NCBI GenBank assembly: GCA_003598175.1
Contig: QZKN01000180.1
Span: 108,577-172,576, forward strand
Direction: 5' to 3'
DNA length: 64,000 nt
DNA from: Candidatus Omnitrophota bacterium
Lineage (GTDB): Bacteria > Hinthialibacterota > Hinthialibacteria > Hinthialibacterales > Hinthialibacteraceae
The position numbers and the translations under genes were made by a program. The notes below the pieces were generated by a model. That model had not been told where the DNA came from. It worked only from the letters and a program-made list of their open reading frames with translations, and made no database searches. Shown one piece after another: positions 29,113 through 42,421 of this stretch (position 1 is its first letter; each line of letters begins with the position of its first letter).

Positions 29113-29307
29113 TTAATTGCCGTCGGTTGTCAATCCACTGACGGTGGCTGACGTGTTGGTGAACCAGGCGCCCAGCTGATCGCCGAATTCGGTGATCATG
29201 AGGATGCAGGACACGATGATCAATGCGACCACCACAGCGTATTCGACTGCCGTCGGACCGTCTTCACTCTGGAAAAACCTTTTCACTGCGTTGAACGTTG
29301 TTTTCAT
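29113..29307 (-). CDS. Flp family type IVb pilin
   Basis: 64 aa; FFQSEDGPTAVEYAVVVALIIVSCI. Confidence 0.92.
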   Translation of the reverse strand: MKTTFNAVKRFFQSEDGPTAVEYAVVVALIIVSCILMITEFGDQLGAWFTNTSATVSGLTTDGN

Positions 29308-29754
29308 GATACTTCTCCTTTTTTTAATGTGATTTATAATTCCTTACTTTCGTAAGTTAATCATCGTTTCTGAAAGACATTCCCCACAAATGAATCCATA
29401 ACTCCTTCTTATTACTGCCTTTAGATTTTATATTCCGAATGGTGGATGTCGCTGGTTTTCGTACTGCCTGCCGCTGTTTCTTCCCAATCTGCGATCTTAA
29501 TTTCATTCAACCTTACTAACATGAGTATAACTCCGGATCAAAACAAATCCAAAAAAAATCTATACAATTTTCCAGGTTTATTTACAGAATGATCCGTTTT
29601 TCTCGCTTGTTCCGTTCAATACAAACCAATCATCAATAATTAAATCAACATGACGATCTCAACTTGCGTACGCCTCTATGATTTCCAATCAACGAGGTGA
29701 TCAATTCTCCTGCCCCGTCGACGGAGAGGGGTGGGGTGGGGGAATTCCAGCGGG

Positions 29755-30750
29755 TTATGAATCGGTTGTGGAAGTTGAGTTATGATAAAGAAAACAACGG
29801 ACGCTGTGAGCGTCGCCGCAGGTAACGATATCGCATGGCTGTTGTTCGCAAAGCGGTTTTCGTTGCTCACATCGTGGGTGAAATCGGCACCCGCCGGGGA
29901 AACGGGTCGGAGTGGGGACTGCGCCGTGGATGACATGTAATTTTTGCCTGTCGGCGGCATTCCATTGGGGTATGGATCGCAGAAGCCCCTGCGTGTACGG
30001 GTGCAAGGGATTGGAAAAGAGTTGATCGACCGGCGCCTCTTCCACAATTTGGCCGGCATACATGACGGCAACGTGATCGGCCGTTTCGGCGATTACGCCC
30101 AGATCGTGCGTGATTAGAATGACGGCGGCGTTTGTCCGCTGTTTTAAATTGTCCAACAAGGCCAGAATTTGCGCTTGAATGGTTACGTCCAGCGCGGTCG
30201 TGGGTTCATCTGCAATCAATAAATCCGGATCGCAGGCGAGGGCCATGGCGATCATGATCCGTTGCCTCATGCCGCCGGATAATTGATGGGGATATTCGCG
30301 CGCGCGCTTGCGAGCGGCCGGGATTTTTACTTTTTCCATCATATCCACGGCTGCCTCGAAGGATTCCCGGCGATTCATCCCGCGATGGATGCGATACATC
30401 TCGGCGATCTGTTCACCCACGGTAAACACCGGATTCAGAGCGGTCATGGGTTCCTGAAAAATAAGAGAAATTTGATTGCCGCGAATTTGCCGCATCTTCT
30501 TTTCGGAGAATGGCAGCAAGTCGTTTCCTTTGAACCGGATCTGCCCGGACACAATGCGGCCGGGCGGCGATGGAACCAATTTGAGAATGGAAAGCGAAGT
30601 CATGCTTTTGCCGCATCCGGATTCTCCCACCAAACCAAAGGTCTCCCCGCGACGAACTTCGAAATCAACGCCGTCGACCGCGCGTCCCACGCCTTCCGTC
30701 GTGAAAAACCAGGTATGGAGATCCTCGATCTTTAGCAACGGTTCGATCAT
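29755..30750 (-). CDS. Oligopeptide/dipeptide ABC transporter ATP-binding protein (OppD/DppD-like)
   Basis: [55 protein letters not shown], oligo_HPY C-terminus. Confidence 0.94.
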   Translation of the reverse strand: MIEPLLKIEDLHTWFFTTEGVGRAVDGVDFEVRRGETFGLVGESGCGKSMTSLSILKLVPSPPGRIVSGQIRFKGNDLLPFSEKKMRQIRGNQISLIFQEPMTALNPVFTVGEQIAEMYRIHRGMNRRESFEAAVDMMEKVKIPAARKRAREYPHQLSGGMRQRIMIAMALACDPDLLIADEPTTALDVTIQAQILALLDNLKQRTNAAVILITHDLGVIAETADHVAVMYAGQIVEEAPVDQLFSNPLHPYTQGLLRSIPQWNAADRQKLHVIHGAVPTPTRFPGGCRFHPRCEQRKPLCEQQPCDIVTCGDAHSVRCFLYHNSTSTTDS

Positions 30751-30781
30751 GAATGTCTCCCTGGTTTGCGCCGGCGCGATT

Positions 30782-31924
30782 TCAACCGGATTGAATGATT
30801 TCGTGAGTGATTCTGCGCGACTCCGTTGTCACATGCGAGATATCGTCCAATGAATAGTTCACGTTGGATTGGTGGCGATTCATGCTTTTTTCCAAATACC
30901 GAGGAATGGAACCGAAAGAAATACGTTCGTGGAGAAAGGCGTCGACGATGATTTCATTGGCCACCGAGATGTAGGCGGGCATGGTGCCTCCCATGCGCGC
31001 GGCTTCATACGCCAGCGCCAGGCAGCGAAAACTCTGCAAATCCGGCGAAAAAAACGTCAGTTTGCCGATTTCCAGCAGGTCGAGTTTTCGTCCGGAGCGG
31101 CCGATGCGTTCAGGATAGGACAGCGCGTATTGAATGGGAGTACGCATATCCGCATCGCCCAACTGCGCCATGATGGAACCGTCGATGAATTCAACCATGG
31201 AATGAATGATCGACTGCGGATGAATAATCACGTCGATTTGATCCAACTCCACCGCGAAAAGATGGCGCGCCTCGATGACCTCGAGACCTTTATTAAATAA
31301 TGTGGCGGAATCGATGGTGATTTTCGCGCCCATGTTCCAGGTCGGGTGGTTCAGCGCCTGCTTGACGGATACATTTTCAAATTCGTCCGGTTTGAGTTCA
31401 CGAAAAGGTCCGCCGGAGGCGGTGAGGATGATTTTCGATACTTCGTTCGGTTTGCCGGCCTGCAGGCATTGCAGAATGGCGCTGTGTTCACTATCGATGG
31501 GAACGACGGACACGCCGTACGCCTTTGCTTCCTGCATCAACCGATCGCCCGCCATGGCCAGGACTTCTTTATTTGCCAATGCGATGTTTTTTCCGGAACG
31601 GATCGCCGCAAAAGTGGGGTGAAAACCGGCCGCCCCGACCGTGGCGATGACGGCGACGTCGGCTTCACATTCCCGCGCGATGTCGATCATGCAATCCGGA
31701 CCGGTGAAAAGCCGCGTGGCAGAATTCGTAAAATTATCGGAGAAGTGATTTTCAACGATGCCTGCAAATTGAGGACGAAACTCACCAATTTGTTCTTTCA
31801 GCAGAGCAATATTATTCCGTGTGGCCAAAGCGACCACTTCGAATTGATTCGAATGGCGGCGAACGACGTCGAGGCATTGGCGGCCGATCGAACCGGTGGA
31901 ACCGAGCAGGAGCAATTTTTTCAT
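30782..31924 (-). CDS. dxr: 1-deoxy-D-xylulose-5-phosphate reductoisomerase
   Basis: LLLGSTGSIGRQCLDVVRRH, ALANKEVLAMAG, DSEHSAILQCLQ, ILTASGGPFRE, KITIDSATLFNKGLEVIEA. Confidence 0.97.
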   Translation of the reverse strand: MKKLLLLGSTGSIGRQCLDVVRRHSNQFEVVALATRNNIALLKEQIGEFRPQFAGIVENHFSDNFTNSATRLFTGPDCMIDIARECEADVAVIATVGAAGFHPTFAAIRSGKNIALANKEVLAMAGDRLMQEAKAYGVSVVPIDSEHSAILQCLQAGKPNEVSKIILTASGGPFRELKPDEFENVSVKQALNHPTWNMGAKITIDSATLFNKGLEVIEARHLFAVELDQIDVIIHPQSIIHSMVEFIDGSIMAQLGDADMRTPIQYALSYPERIGRSGRKLDLLEIGKLTFFSPDLQSFRCLALAYEAARMGGTMPAYISVANEIIVDAFLHERISFGSIPRYLEKSMNRHQSNVNYSLDDISHVTTESRRITHEIIQSG

Positions 31925-32238
31925 GGTAATTAGGCGCCTATGGGCATACTCAATTCGTTATCAGGGAAGTTATCCTTTCCCACCGATTTGAACAAGGGAT
32001 CGCCGGGTTCATTTATTTACTCTATCCACTACAACATATTGTGGAGAAAACAATTTGAACCTACAATACTTGGAGGTATCTATCCTACTGAAATCTTGAC
32101 ATTTATGAATCATCCACTATAATGTATTCTTGTTTTGATGCAAATGTACCGTACCACTGATCAAGTATCACCATCGTATCACAAATGAATCCAATCAAAT
32201 AGAGTCTGTCTGTATCTGTGATGCGCCGTTGTGGTTAG

Positions 32239-34782
<2,544 letters not shown>

Positions 34783-34864
34783 ATTCGTGTGTTCCTTCCC
34801 GTCGCCCATCCGGCAAAGTGAACGTTCCATCAGGAAAATAAAGGGGTGAATTCATTTCAGCGCC

Positions 34865-36754
34865 ATGAAACTTCAAGAGAGAAAACGGTGGGAAACGAAT
34901 GGTTTTCCGTGGTGGTTCGCGGCGCTGATTGGAAGTATTATTCTATCCCCCATGCACGTCATCCCTGCCGCAACGGGGAATCAGAACGTTCTTTCCCTTA
35001 TCGAAAAACTGCCGCAACGGCAGCAGCAATGCCTTCGAGAAGTGGCGGAACATGTCATGGCGTCCACGATCGAGCGGGGAACGGCGTTGTTGTTTCTCAA
35101 TGAGCGACTGCTTGAAGCGAATCGATTGCTGTTGGATTTTGAAAATCAGAATTCCGATATTTTAGAGTGCTCCGTTCTCATTCGTCTCTTGCTTTCCTAT
35201 TCCGCAACCCCCACCCTCCTTTTTCCGGAAACACGGAATCATTTGGAGAAGGAACTGGCGGAGTTTATTGCCGGGCAATGGGATGCCGCGCTGAATCCGC
35301 CGACAAATCCGCAGCCTCTGGCGGATCAGATCGTGTTACGCGATTCCTTTTTATTCCTTTGGTCCCGACAGGTACAAGATTCCACGAAAGCGTATGTGTG
35401 GCCGGATAAACGCCCCAATTCGGAGCACCGGAAGAATTATCGCGCGAATATCGATGATGCCCTGAATCTGTGGGGACGTTATGGCTTGGGAGAGCGTGGA
35501 TCGCCTTATTATACGCATATTCTTTCGGCGCTTTTCAATTTGCGCGATTGTTCCGGCGACGAACTGATGCGTAAAAAAGTCGACGCCGTGTCCGATTTGT
35601 TGGTGGCGGATATCGCGCAGGAAACTCTGGGCGGTTTGTGGGGAGGAGTCCGGCGCCGTTCATTCGACGCCATCACCCCCTTGCCGGGAAATCGGTTGTT
35701 GTTTTTCCTTTTCGGGCACGATCGCGATTTTGATCCCGATGAATCGATCGATCCTCTCACCTTGATTTGGAGCCATACCGGCTATCGGCCTCCGCCGGTC
35801 CTGGTTCGGATTGGCCATGAGTATGAAAAACGGGGATCGTACGAAATTAAAACCCAATTTTATCTGGATCGCAACCAACCCGAGAAAACCGGAACCGGTC
35901 GAAAATATTCGTACGTGACTCCGCAGTACATCTTAAGTTCATTTTACTTGCGAGACGACCATGTCCCCAATCAGACTCGTCCGTGGGACCTATTGGTTCG
36001 AAACAATGAAAATGAGGGGCATCACTTCTTTTCGTTTTGCGGGAATCAATTGTTCAGCGGAGGATATCCACCGTACACGGACGCGCATTATTTATGGAAC
36101 GCCACCTGTTTACAATACAAAAACGTGCTTTTTTGCCGATTTCATCGCAGCGACAAAAAGCACGCCGGTTCCAAAGGATTAAACGAACCGGTCAGCCGTC
36201 GGTTCGAGCAATTGCCCACGCGCGTCTGGATTCCGAACGAGTTTATTCCCATTGCGCAGGAAGGCGACTGGTGTTTTGCGCAAACGGAAGGGCTTTATAT
36301 TGCATTTCGGCCGTTGCGCGGCCGTTATTATTGGTGGCGAACCGCCGTTCTGGAAAAACGAATCGACGCCGCAGCGGCGATCCTGGGGCTGCAGGATTTG
36401 GATGCGGCGTTTCTTTTGGAATTGAACGAGGCGAGTCGGTTTTCATCTTATGAAAAATTTAAAGAAGAGATGCTGACCGCTCCTCTGACCGTCGATAAAC
36501 AATCCGTCACGTTCGTTTCCCGCTCCGGCGACGTATTGTTGTTTCCTCTCGACGATGGGGAATTTTTAGTCAATGGACATGCGTTGAATCCGTTGACGGA
36601 TTCTACCTTCGATCTGTATTCCAGTCCGTTTACACAATCGCAATACGGAAGTGGAATATTCAAGGCGAATTGGCTTCCCTTTTCGCATTTGGTGGATTTG
36701 CGTGATTCGAAAAATCCCTTACGAATCGAAACGAACGGAGTGGATACCCAATAA
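34865..36754 (+). CDS. Hypothetical protein, probably secreted
   Basis: 629 aa uninterrupted ORF, hydrophobic N-terminus; no recognised family. Confidence 0.7.
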   Translation: MKLQERKRWETNGFPWWFAALIGSIILSPMHVIPAATGNQNVLSLIEKLPQRQQQCLREVAEHVMASTIERGTALLFLNERLLEANRLLLDFENQNSDILECSVLIRLLLSYSATPTLLFPETRNHLEKELAEFIAGQWDAALNPPTNPQPLADQIVLRDSFLFLWSRQVQDSTKAYVWPDKRPNSEHRKNYRANIDDALNLWGRYGLGERGSPYYTHILSALFNLRDCSGDELMRKKVDAVSDLLVADIAQETLGGLWGGVRRRSFDAITPLPGNRLLFFLFGHDRDFDPDESIDPLTLIWSHTGYRPPPVLVRIGHEYEKRGSYEIKTQFYLDRNQPEKTGTGRKYSYVTPQYILSSFYLRDDHVPNQTRPWDLLVRNNENEGHHFFSFCGNQLFSGGYPPYTDAHYLWNATCLQYKNVLFCRFHRSDKKHAGSKGLNEPVSRRFEQLPTRVWIPNEFIPIAQEGDWCFAQTEGLYIAFRPLRGRYYWWRTAVLEKRIDAAAAILGLQDLDAAFLLELNEASRFSSYEKFKEEMLTAPLTVDKQSVTFVSRSGDVLLFPLDDGEFLVNGHALNPLTDSTFDLYSSPFTQSQYGSGIFKANWLPFSHLVDLRDSKNPLRIETNGVDTQ

Positions 36755-36779
36755 GCGACGATCGGTTTGAACAACCGAC

Positions 36780-38579
36780 ATGAATCGAGTAACCATGATG
36801 ACATCGAATAACAAATCCTCTTCTTTTGTGCGGATTGCCGCCGCACAGATCAATACGACGGTGGGCGATCTGGCCGGAAATACTCGCAAAATCATTGATC
36901 ACATCCAACGCGCCAAAGCGGAGCACGTCCAAATTCTCACATTTCCCGAACTAGCGATTTGCGGGTACCCGCCGAAAGATCTGTTGCTGAAAACCAGGTT
37001 CATTTCCGACCAGATGGAGCGCCTTGACGAGATCATTCCCCTGACCAATGGACTGTTGGTTGTGGTGGGATTGGCGATTCGCGAAGGCGACAGTTACAAC
37101 GCGGCGGCAGTGATTCATGACGGAAGCCTGATCGGCGTTGCCCGCAAGGTGGGGCTTCCCAATTATCACGTATTCGACGAAAAACGATATTTTGCGCGAG
37201 GTGAATTTCTTTCCGTCTTTCATCTGGACGTCGCCAACGTCGGCGTTTTGATCTGCGAGGACCTTTGGCATCCTGAAACCGTTGCCAATATGGCATCGAC
37301 CGGCGTGGATTTGATCGTGGGGATTTCCGCCTCCCCGTTCAGCGTGGAACGATGCATCGAGCGGGAAATCCTGATTCGTTCGCGATGCCAGGATCACACC
37401 GTCGGCATGGTGTTTTGCAATCAAATCGGCAGTCAGGACGAGTTGATTTTCGACGGGCGCAGTATGGTGGTTACGCCCCACGGACGGATTGTGGCGCAAG
37501 GAAAAGCGTTTTGCGAAGATTTGGTCATCGGGGATATTCGCTTCGAAGAGATTCATCGAGGCCGTTTGGCTGTTCCCATCCAGCGCGATACGGTCCCAAC
37601 GGAAACACCCGGACGGGAAGCGGTGCGCATCATCCACTCGGATGGAATGACGGACCCGCCACATCGTTCCGATTTTTCGTTGGATATCAGTCGCAATCCG
37701 TTCCTGCCCAAATCGATAGAGATGAAATACGATCCGGTTGAGGATGCCTATAACGCGCTGGTATTGGGTGTTCGAGATTACGTGCGCAAAAATGGATTCG
37801 AGAATGCCGTGATCGGATTAAGCGGAGGGATCGATTCGGCGCTAACCGCAACCATTGCGGTGGATGCGCTTGGCTCCGATCACGTGTTCGGCGTCTCCAT
37901 GCCCAGTCGTTTTTCTTCCGAACACAGCAAGGACGACGCCGCGCAATTGGCCGCCAACCTCGGCATCGGCTACAAACAGTTCCCCATCGAAACCGTCTTC
38001 GCGACGTATCTGCGTCTGTTCGAGGCGGAATTTTCCGAACGGGACGCGGACATCACCGAGGAAAATCTCCAGGCGCGCATCCGTGGGAATATTTTAATGG
38101 CCCTGTCCAATAAATTCGGCTATCTCGTGCTGGCGACCGGCAACAAATCGGAACTGGCCGTCGGCTATTCGACGCTTTACGGAGACATGTGCGGCGGCCT
38201 GGCGGTGATCGGCGACGTTCCGAAAACCTGGGTATACGAAATGGCCCGTTTTCGCAACCGGCTGGCGGGAACCGCCTTGATTCCGGAAAACACGATCCGC
38301 AAACCTCCGTCGGCGGAACTGCGGGAAAATCAGTTGGACGCGGACAGTTTGCCCGCGTATGACGTGTTGGACGGAATTCTGCATGCGTATATCGATCAGG
38401 ATTGCAGCGTTGATGAAATCGTCGAGTTGGGATACGATGGGATGTTGACGCGACAGATCGTCAATCTGGTGGATCGCGCCGAATACAAACGCCGTCAGGC
38501 CGCCATCGTGTTGCGGGTGACTTCCAAGGCGTTTGGCAGCGACCGCAGGCTGCCCGTCACGAATAAATATCATGCGTGA
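36780..38579 (+). CDS. nadE: Glutamine-dependent NAD+ synthetase
   Basis: N-terminal nitrilase-like domain; IGLSGGIDSALTATIAVDALG; LVLATGNKSELAVGYSTLYGDMCGGLAVIGDV. Confidence 0.96.
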   Translation: MNRVTMMTSNNKSSSFVRIAAAQINTTVGDLAGNTRKIIDHIQRAKAEHVQILTFPELAICGYPPKDLLLKTRFISDQMERLDEIIPLTNGLLVVVGLAIREGDSYNAAAVIHDGSLIGVARKVGLPNYHVFDEKRYFARGEFLSVFHLDVANVGVLICEDLWHPETVANMASTGVDLIVGISASPFSVERCIEREILIRSRCQDHTVGMVFCNQIGSQDELIFDGRSMVVTPHGRIVAQGKAFCEDLVIGDIRFEEIHRGRLAVPIQRDTVPTETPGREAVRIIHSDGMTDPPHRSDFSLDISRNPFLPKSIEMKYDPVEDAYNALVLGVRDYVRKNGFENAVIGLSGGIDSALTATIAVDALGSDHVFGVSMPSRFSSEHSKDDAAQLAANLGIGYKQFPIETVFATYLRLFEAEFSERDADITEENLQARIRGNILMALSNKFGYLVLATGNKSELAVGYSTLYGDMCGGLAVIGDVPKTWVYEMARFRNRLAGTALIPENTIRKPPSAELRENQLDADSLPAYDVLDGILHAYIDQDCSVDEIVELGYDGMLTRQIVNLVDRAEYKRRQAAIVLRVTSKAFGSDRRLPVTNKYHA

Positions 38580-38690
38580 GCATTCCCCCACGCTTGTTTT
38601 GAATCATAGGGGCTGATGGAAAAACACGCTTCGAAAGGATAAATCATCCATACGCGGGTACAACGGTGGATTGGTGAAGGTTGAAAACGT

Positions 38691-39242
38691 ATGCATCGGA
38701 AATTTCTTTTTCTAACAACATGGATTTGTGGATTCACGGGAACGGTTCGCGCGCAAGAGGTCAGTGAAAGTTTTATGGATAAATATCTTCCCATTGCGCG
38801 ACTCTTCGACTCGCCGATTTTTTTTGCGGCCGTGGTGGGAAGCGCCGTTCTTTTCCTGATCTTTTCATTCTTATTCTTGTCTTATATCAAGAAAATGGAA
38901 AAACGCGCGGCCGAATGGGGGGCAACACTCGAACCGGAAAAACTGATCGATCTGCTCGACAGTCCGATCTCGTCCGAATCGCGGGCGGCATTTGTTTATC
39001 TGCGAAATTATGGCGGCGAGCATGAAATTTCGCTCCTGCTCGAGGTTTTGCAGGAACAGCGCAAAAAAGGCAAGATCAATCCTTCCATTATTTATCTGCT
39101 GGAAGATATGGAAGCCGTTTCCGCCATTCCGATCCTGCAATCGATCGCCAAAGGCAAATCCAAAGCCGCCGAATTGGCCGAAGCGGCGCTTTCTCGAATG
39201 CCTTATTCCGACGACGAGGAACCGTCGCCGGCAAAATCGTAG
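38691..39242 (+). CDS. Hypothetical membrane-anchored protein (possible HEAT-like repeats)
   Basis: TM segment then repetitive alpha-helical C-terminus. Confidence 0.6.
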   Translation: MHRKFLFLTTWICGFTGTVRAQEVSESFMDKYLPIARLFDSPIFFAAVVGSAVLFLIFSFLFLSYIKKMEKRAAEWGATLEPEKLIDLLDSPISSESRAAFVYLRNYGGEHEISLLLEVLQEQRKKGKINPSIIYLLEDMEAVSAIPILQSIAKGKSKAAELAEAALSRMPYSDDEEPSPAKS

Positions 39243-39399
39243 ACCGGAATCCGCACTTCATGTCAAATACTCCAAATCACGCAATATCGAACAATAACAG
39301 AAAAAAAACTCTATGCCACGAATCGACAAATTATAAATTATAACACTTTAGTTTTAAAGGGTTGATCAAAAAAACGATCATATACATTAAAATTGAATA

Positions 39400-39648
39400 T
39401 CATGATGATCTACCAACCGTTCTAAAATGTCCACGCTCCGACCGTAAAGCCATCTGTCGCAACAATTCACAAACGATATAACTCTTCCCCGCCCCCACCG
39501 GCGCATGAACCACCACCAGCGGCTTCGAGCCTGACACGATCGCGCGCAACGCCTCCCGCTGAAAGGTGCGCAATCCGTCCACGCCTCGCGTCAGCATCCG
39601 TGGTCGAAGATGAAATCGAAGCGTATGGAAATTTGTGTAGGAATCCAT
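39400..39648 (-). pseudogene. N-terminal fragment of an SF2-type helicase (phage- or Cas3-like)
   Basis: RTFQREALRAIVSGSKPLVVVHAPVGAGKSYIVCELLRQMAL with Walker A; only 82 aa, no later helicase motifs. Confidence 0.6.
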
Positions 39649-40226
39649 GACGTCCTGTAATGTTCGGATGAACTGATTATGGTTATTCCATCGTAAGAAT
39701 CATAAAACAATAAATTATTTTTTACTATTCCAACGGAAACATGTCGAGGAAATCGGAACATGATGTAGCATTTTCATTGACAGCCTTTTTTTTCTCTAGT
39801 CTGTTTTTCGCCAATCGGACAATTTTATTGTAGCAAGAACGGCGCCGATTTGATTATCTTTGAAGTAAAATAACTTTAAACAACTGATTTTATATGAGTT
39901 ATCCCCGTAGAAACAAAACCGAAGGAACTGATCGCAAACGGATGAAACAGAAGGGCTGAGCGATCAATTATTGATGGGTAATGTCAGAAAATGATTGATC
40001 AACAGTAAAAACCGGTCATTCGTGGAGCCGCGTTGTCAGGATATTTTCCCATATCCGCAATCCATCCCGGCCACATCAAATCCCCGATCCTCTCTCTCCA
40101 CTTCGATCTCGAGGGTGCGTCAAACCATCCGGTCAATCGAACATATCGTCGCCGTCGATTTTTTTTCTACCCCAAAAATCACGAACAATCCTCATAAATC
40201 CGTTTCGAAATATATACTTTCCACCC

Positions 40227-40661
40227 TTAATCGTCATTGATCACCTGGATCGAAACCGTTTTGCCGATCAGGTTATCAAGCGCGTCCGCGTCATGCAAAT
40301 CCGTACCCTTTTCGATCTTCACCCCGCATTTTTTCAAATCCGAATACAATAACCGTAACGATTCCTGGGAATGACAAATCGTGGTATGCCGTGTCACAAC
40401 GAATCACTTATAATCCGGATTCACGATCTCAAGCGCCCACTTCAAACGGGGATCGCCTTTTGGGGTTTTCGTCGGTTGGACGTTTCGTATGACGTCTTTG
40501 TAAATGTCACTCGGCAAATCATTGTCGAAGTGGTCATCCATTTTGATTCTCTCACAACCTCGATTAAATTCTGCCGGTAAAGTGGCCCCCATGGTCATGT
40601 CAAAATGTACTGCAATGATAATATCGAGTGAATTCCCATTGCGCTTAGCGTAACAACACAT
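40227..40661 (-). pseudogene. DUF669-like (phage ssDNA-binding-like) protein interrupted by in-frame TGA
   Basis: Minus frame: KGDPRLKWALEIVNPDYK-TGA(40404..40406)-FVVTRHTTICHSQESLRLLYSDLKKCGVKIEKGTDLHDADALDNLIGKTVSIQVINDD-stop; same frame both sides. Confidence 0.65.
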
Positions 40662-41754
40662 CGCGATAGATTTGCAGAATCTTTTCCGACATGATTTCGT
40701 GGGTGAACAGATCGAAAACCCGTTTCCGCGCCGCGTTGCCGTAGCGAAAACGCAACGAGGCGTCGTTGAGCAAAATATTCAACGCCTCGGCCAGCGCCTG
40801 CGGATTTTCCGGCGGGACGACGATTCCCGTTTGTTCGTGCTGGTTGATGTACGACGTGCCGGTTCCCAGTTCGGTCGAAACCAATGGCAAACCACAAGCT
40901 GCCGCTTCGGCCAGAACCATGCCGAACGCTTCGGAACGATAAATGGAAGGCAAACAGAACGCATCGGCGGCGAAATAATAGGGCGTAACCGATTCCACTT
41001 GCCCCAAAAACACGATCCGATCGCTATAGGGCAGATTTTGCGAATAATCGATCAATTCGGGCAGCAGCGGCCCGTCTCCGACGATCATTAAACGCCCGTT
41101 GACGTTTTCCATCGCCTGAATCAGGTATTTCAAACCTTTGTAATACCGCAAAATCCCCACATACAAGATCAGCCCCATGCCATACCGCTTGCGGATCACT
41201 TCCGCCATCGAATCCAATTCGGGACTGGAGGAAAACCGCGACATCGGCACGCCAAACGGCACGACCGAGCATTTTTTCCTGAACTTTTGCAGCACTTCCG
41301 ACGATTCGACGTAATTGGGCGAGGTGGCGATGATACAATCCGCTTTTTCCAAAAAAGCGTCGCGGAGAGGGCCGTATAATTTCAACCACTTTTTTTGTCG
41401 CACGATGTCGCTGTGATAATGCACGACTACTCTCCCTTTGGGCCGCACCAGCAGATGAGACAGCACCGCCGTCGGATTGGGGAGATGGTAATGCAGGATA
41501 TCCGCCTTCAGTCTTTTCAGCCAATACGGAAAATAAGGTGAAATCGGCGCGGACAAAAACCGCCCCCATTCTCCCGCCTTAAAAACCGGCGTCCCTTCCA
41601 CTTCGGCGAATTCGGATTTTCGATTGCGGCTGCAAATCAGAACCGAGATCCCGCCGCACTCATCCCGCGTTCCCTCGATGATCCGATGAATGGCGATCTC
41701 GACGCCCCCGCAGATTGGTGGATAATAGTCTTTGTAAATATGAAGAACACGCAA
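40645..41754 (-). CDS. Glycosyltransferase family 4
   Basis: GGVEIAIHRI, ILYVGILRYYKGLKYLIQAM, EAFGMVLAEAAACGLPLVSTELGTGTSYIN. Confidence 0.92.
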   Translation of the reverse strand: MRVLHIYKDYYPPICGGVEIAIHRIIEGTRDECGGISVLICSRNRKSEFAEVEGTPVFKAGEWGRFLSAPISPYFPYWLKRLKADILHYHLPNPTAVLSHLLVRPKGRVVVHYHSDIVRQKKWLKLYGPLRDAFLEKADCIIATSPNYVESSEVLQKFRKKCSVVPFGVPMSRFSSSPELDSMAEVIRKRYGMGLILYVGILRYYKGLKYLIQAMENVNGRLMIVGDGPLLPELIDYSQNLPYSDRIVFLGQVESVTPYYFAADAFCLPSIYRSEAFGMVLAEAAACGLPLVSTELGTGTSYINQHEQTGIVVPPENPQALAEALNILLNDASLRFRYGNAARKRVFDLFTHEIMSEKILQIYRDVLLR

Positions 41755-42008
41755 GTTCGTTGCCTATTTTGATTGAGATTCAAATAGTTTACCGGATTTC
41801 AATGTTCCGGCTAAGGGATAAGATGGAAGGAATATCTATTGCCATTTGATAAAGATTCCGCCGACAAATACGACATCCGGGATCCGCACGTCGATCCCGC
41901 GAGTGGAATACAAACCTTTTGGGTACACAGCCCTCAAGGAAACGTCCATTCGGAAAGAATATTTCGAAGCAGTAAAAACAGTGTGGAGTGAAGTCGATTA
42001 CACGGGAC

Positions 42009-42194
42009 TTATTCGTTTGTTTGATCGCCTGCTTTTTTCAAAGTAGCCCTAACTTTTTGCATTCGCAAACGCGCCGCTTCCTCAAGCAGCAGACGGGCGG
42101 ATTCATCCATTGCTTCCAACGAAACATTGAACGCTACCGCTTCCCGCAACATGGCTTCGCGCTCTATTTCATCCATCTGCTCAAAGAATTTCAT
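42009..42194 (-). CDS. Small hypothetical helical protein
   Basis: MKFFEQMDEIEREAMLREAVAFNVSLEAMDESARLLLEEAARLRM; likely start inside longer ORF. Confidence 0.4.
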   Translation of the reverse strand: MKFFEQMDEIEREAMLREAVAFNVSLEAMDESARLLLEEAARLRMQKVRATLKKAGDQTNE

Positions 42195-42300
42195 GGCGAA
42201 AATCCTGTTCCTTTCTCCACTCGTAATTATACCCCCAAAAGGCAATTTCGTACAATCAATATTCAAGTGTCACCATAATCGGAATTTAAAAATTCTGTCT

Positions 42301-42421
42301 TTATATTTCGATATCTGCAGGAAAACGCTTTTGTACGTTCATTCGGTGTGCATACATCGCCTCAATCAAAATGGTTTTTTCGTTGGTGAGTCGGAAAAAA
42401 ATGGAGTGGGGAAACCGTTTA
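42301..42421 (-). pseudogene. C-terminal remnant of a ParE/RelE-type toxin
   Basis: Minus frame directly after ParD-like stop: LKRFPHSIFFRLTNEKTILIEAMYAHRMNVQKRFPADIEI-stop. Confidence 0.6.

Noticed and set aside
39400-39648. CRISPR-Cas locus
   Set aside because: Only a short Walker A-containing fragment; no cas genes or repeat-spacer arrays seen anywhere in the window.
40404-40406. TGA as recoded (selenocysteine or Trp) codon in the DUF669-like gene
   Set aside because: Other interrupted relics use TAG and TAA, core genes end in TGA throughout (for example ATGA overlaps at 15073), and no SECIS-like context was evident; nonsense mutation is simpler.
41846-42046. Possible frameshifted gene relic
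   Set aside because: Two overlapping plus frames both look partly coding (DKYDIRDPHVDPASGIQTFWVHSPQG and RKEYFEAVKTVWSEVDYTGLIRLFDRLL), but no family was recognised and the choice of frame is ambiguous.
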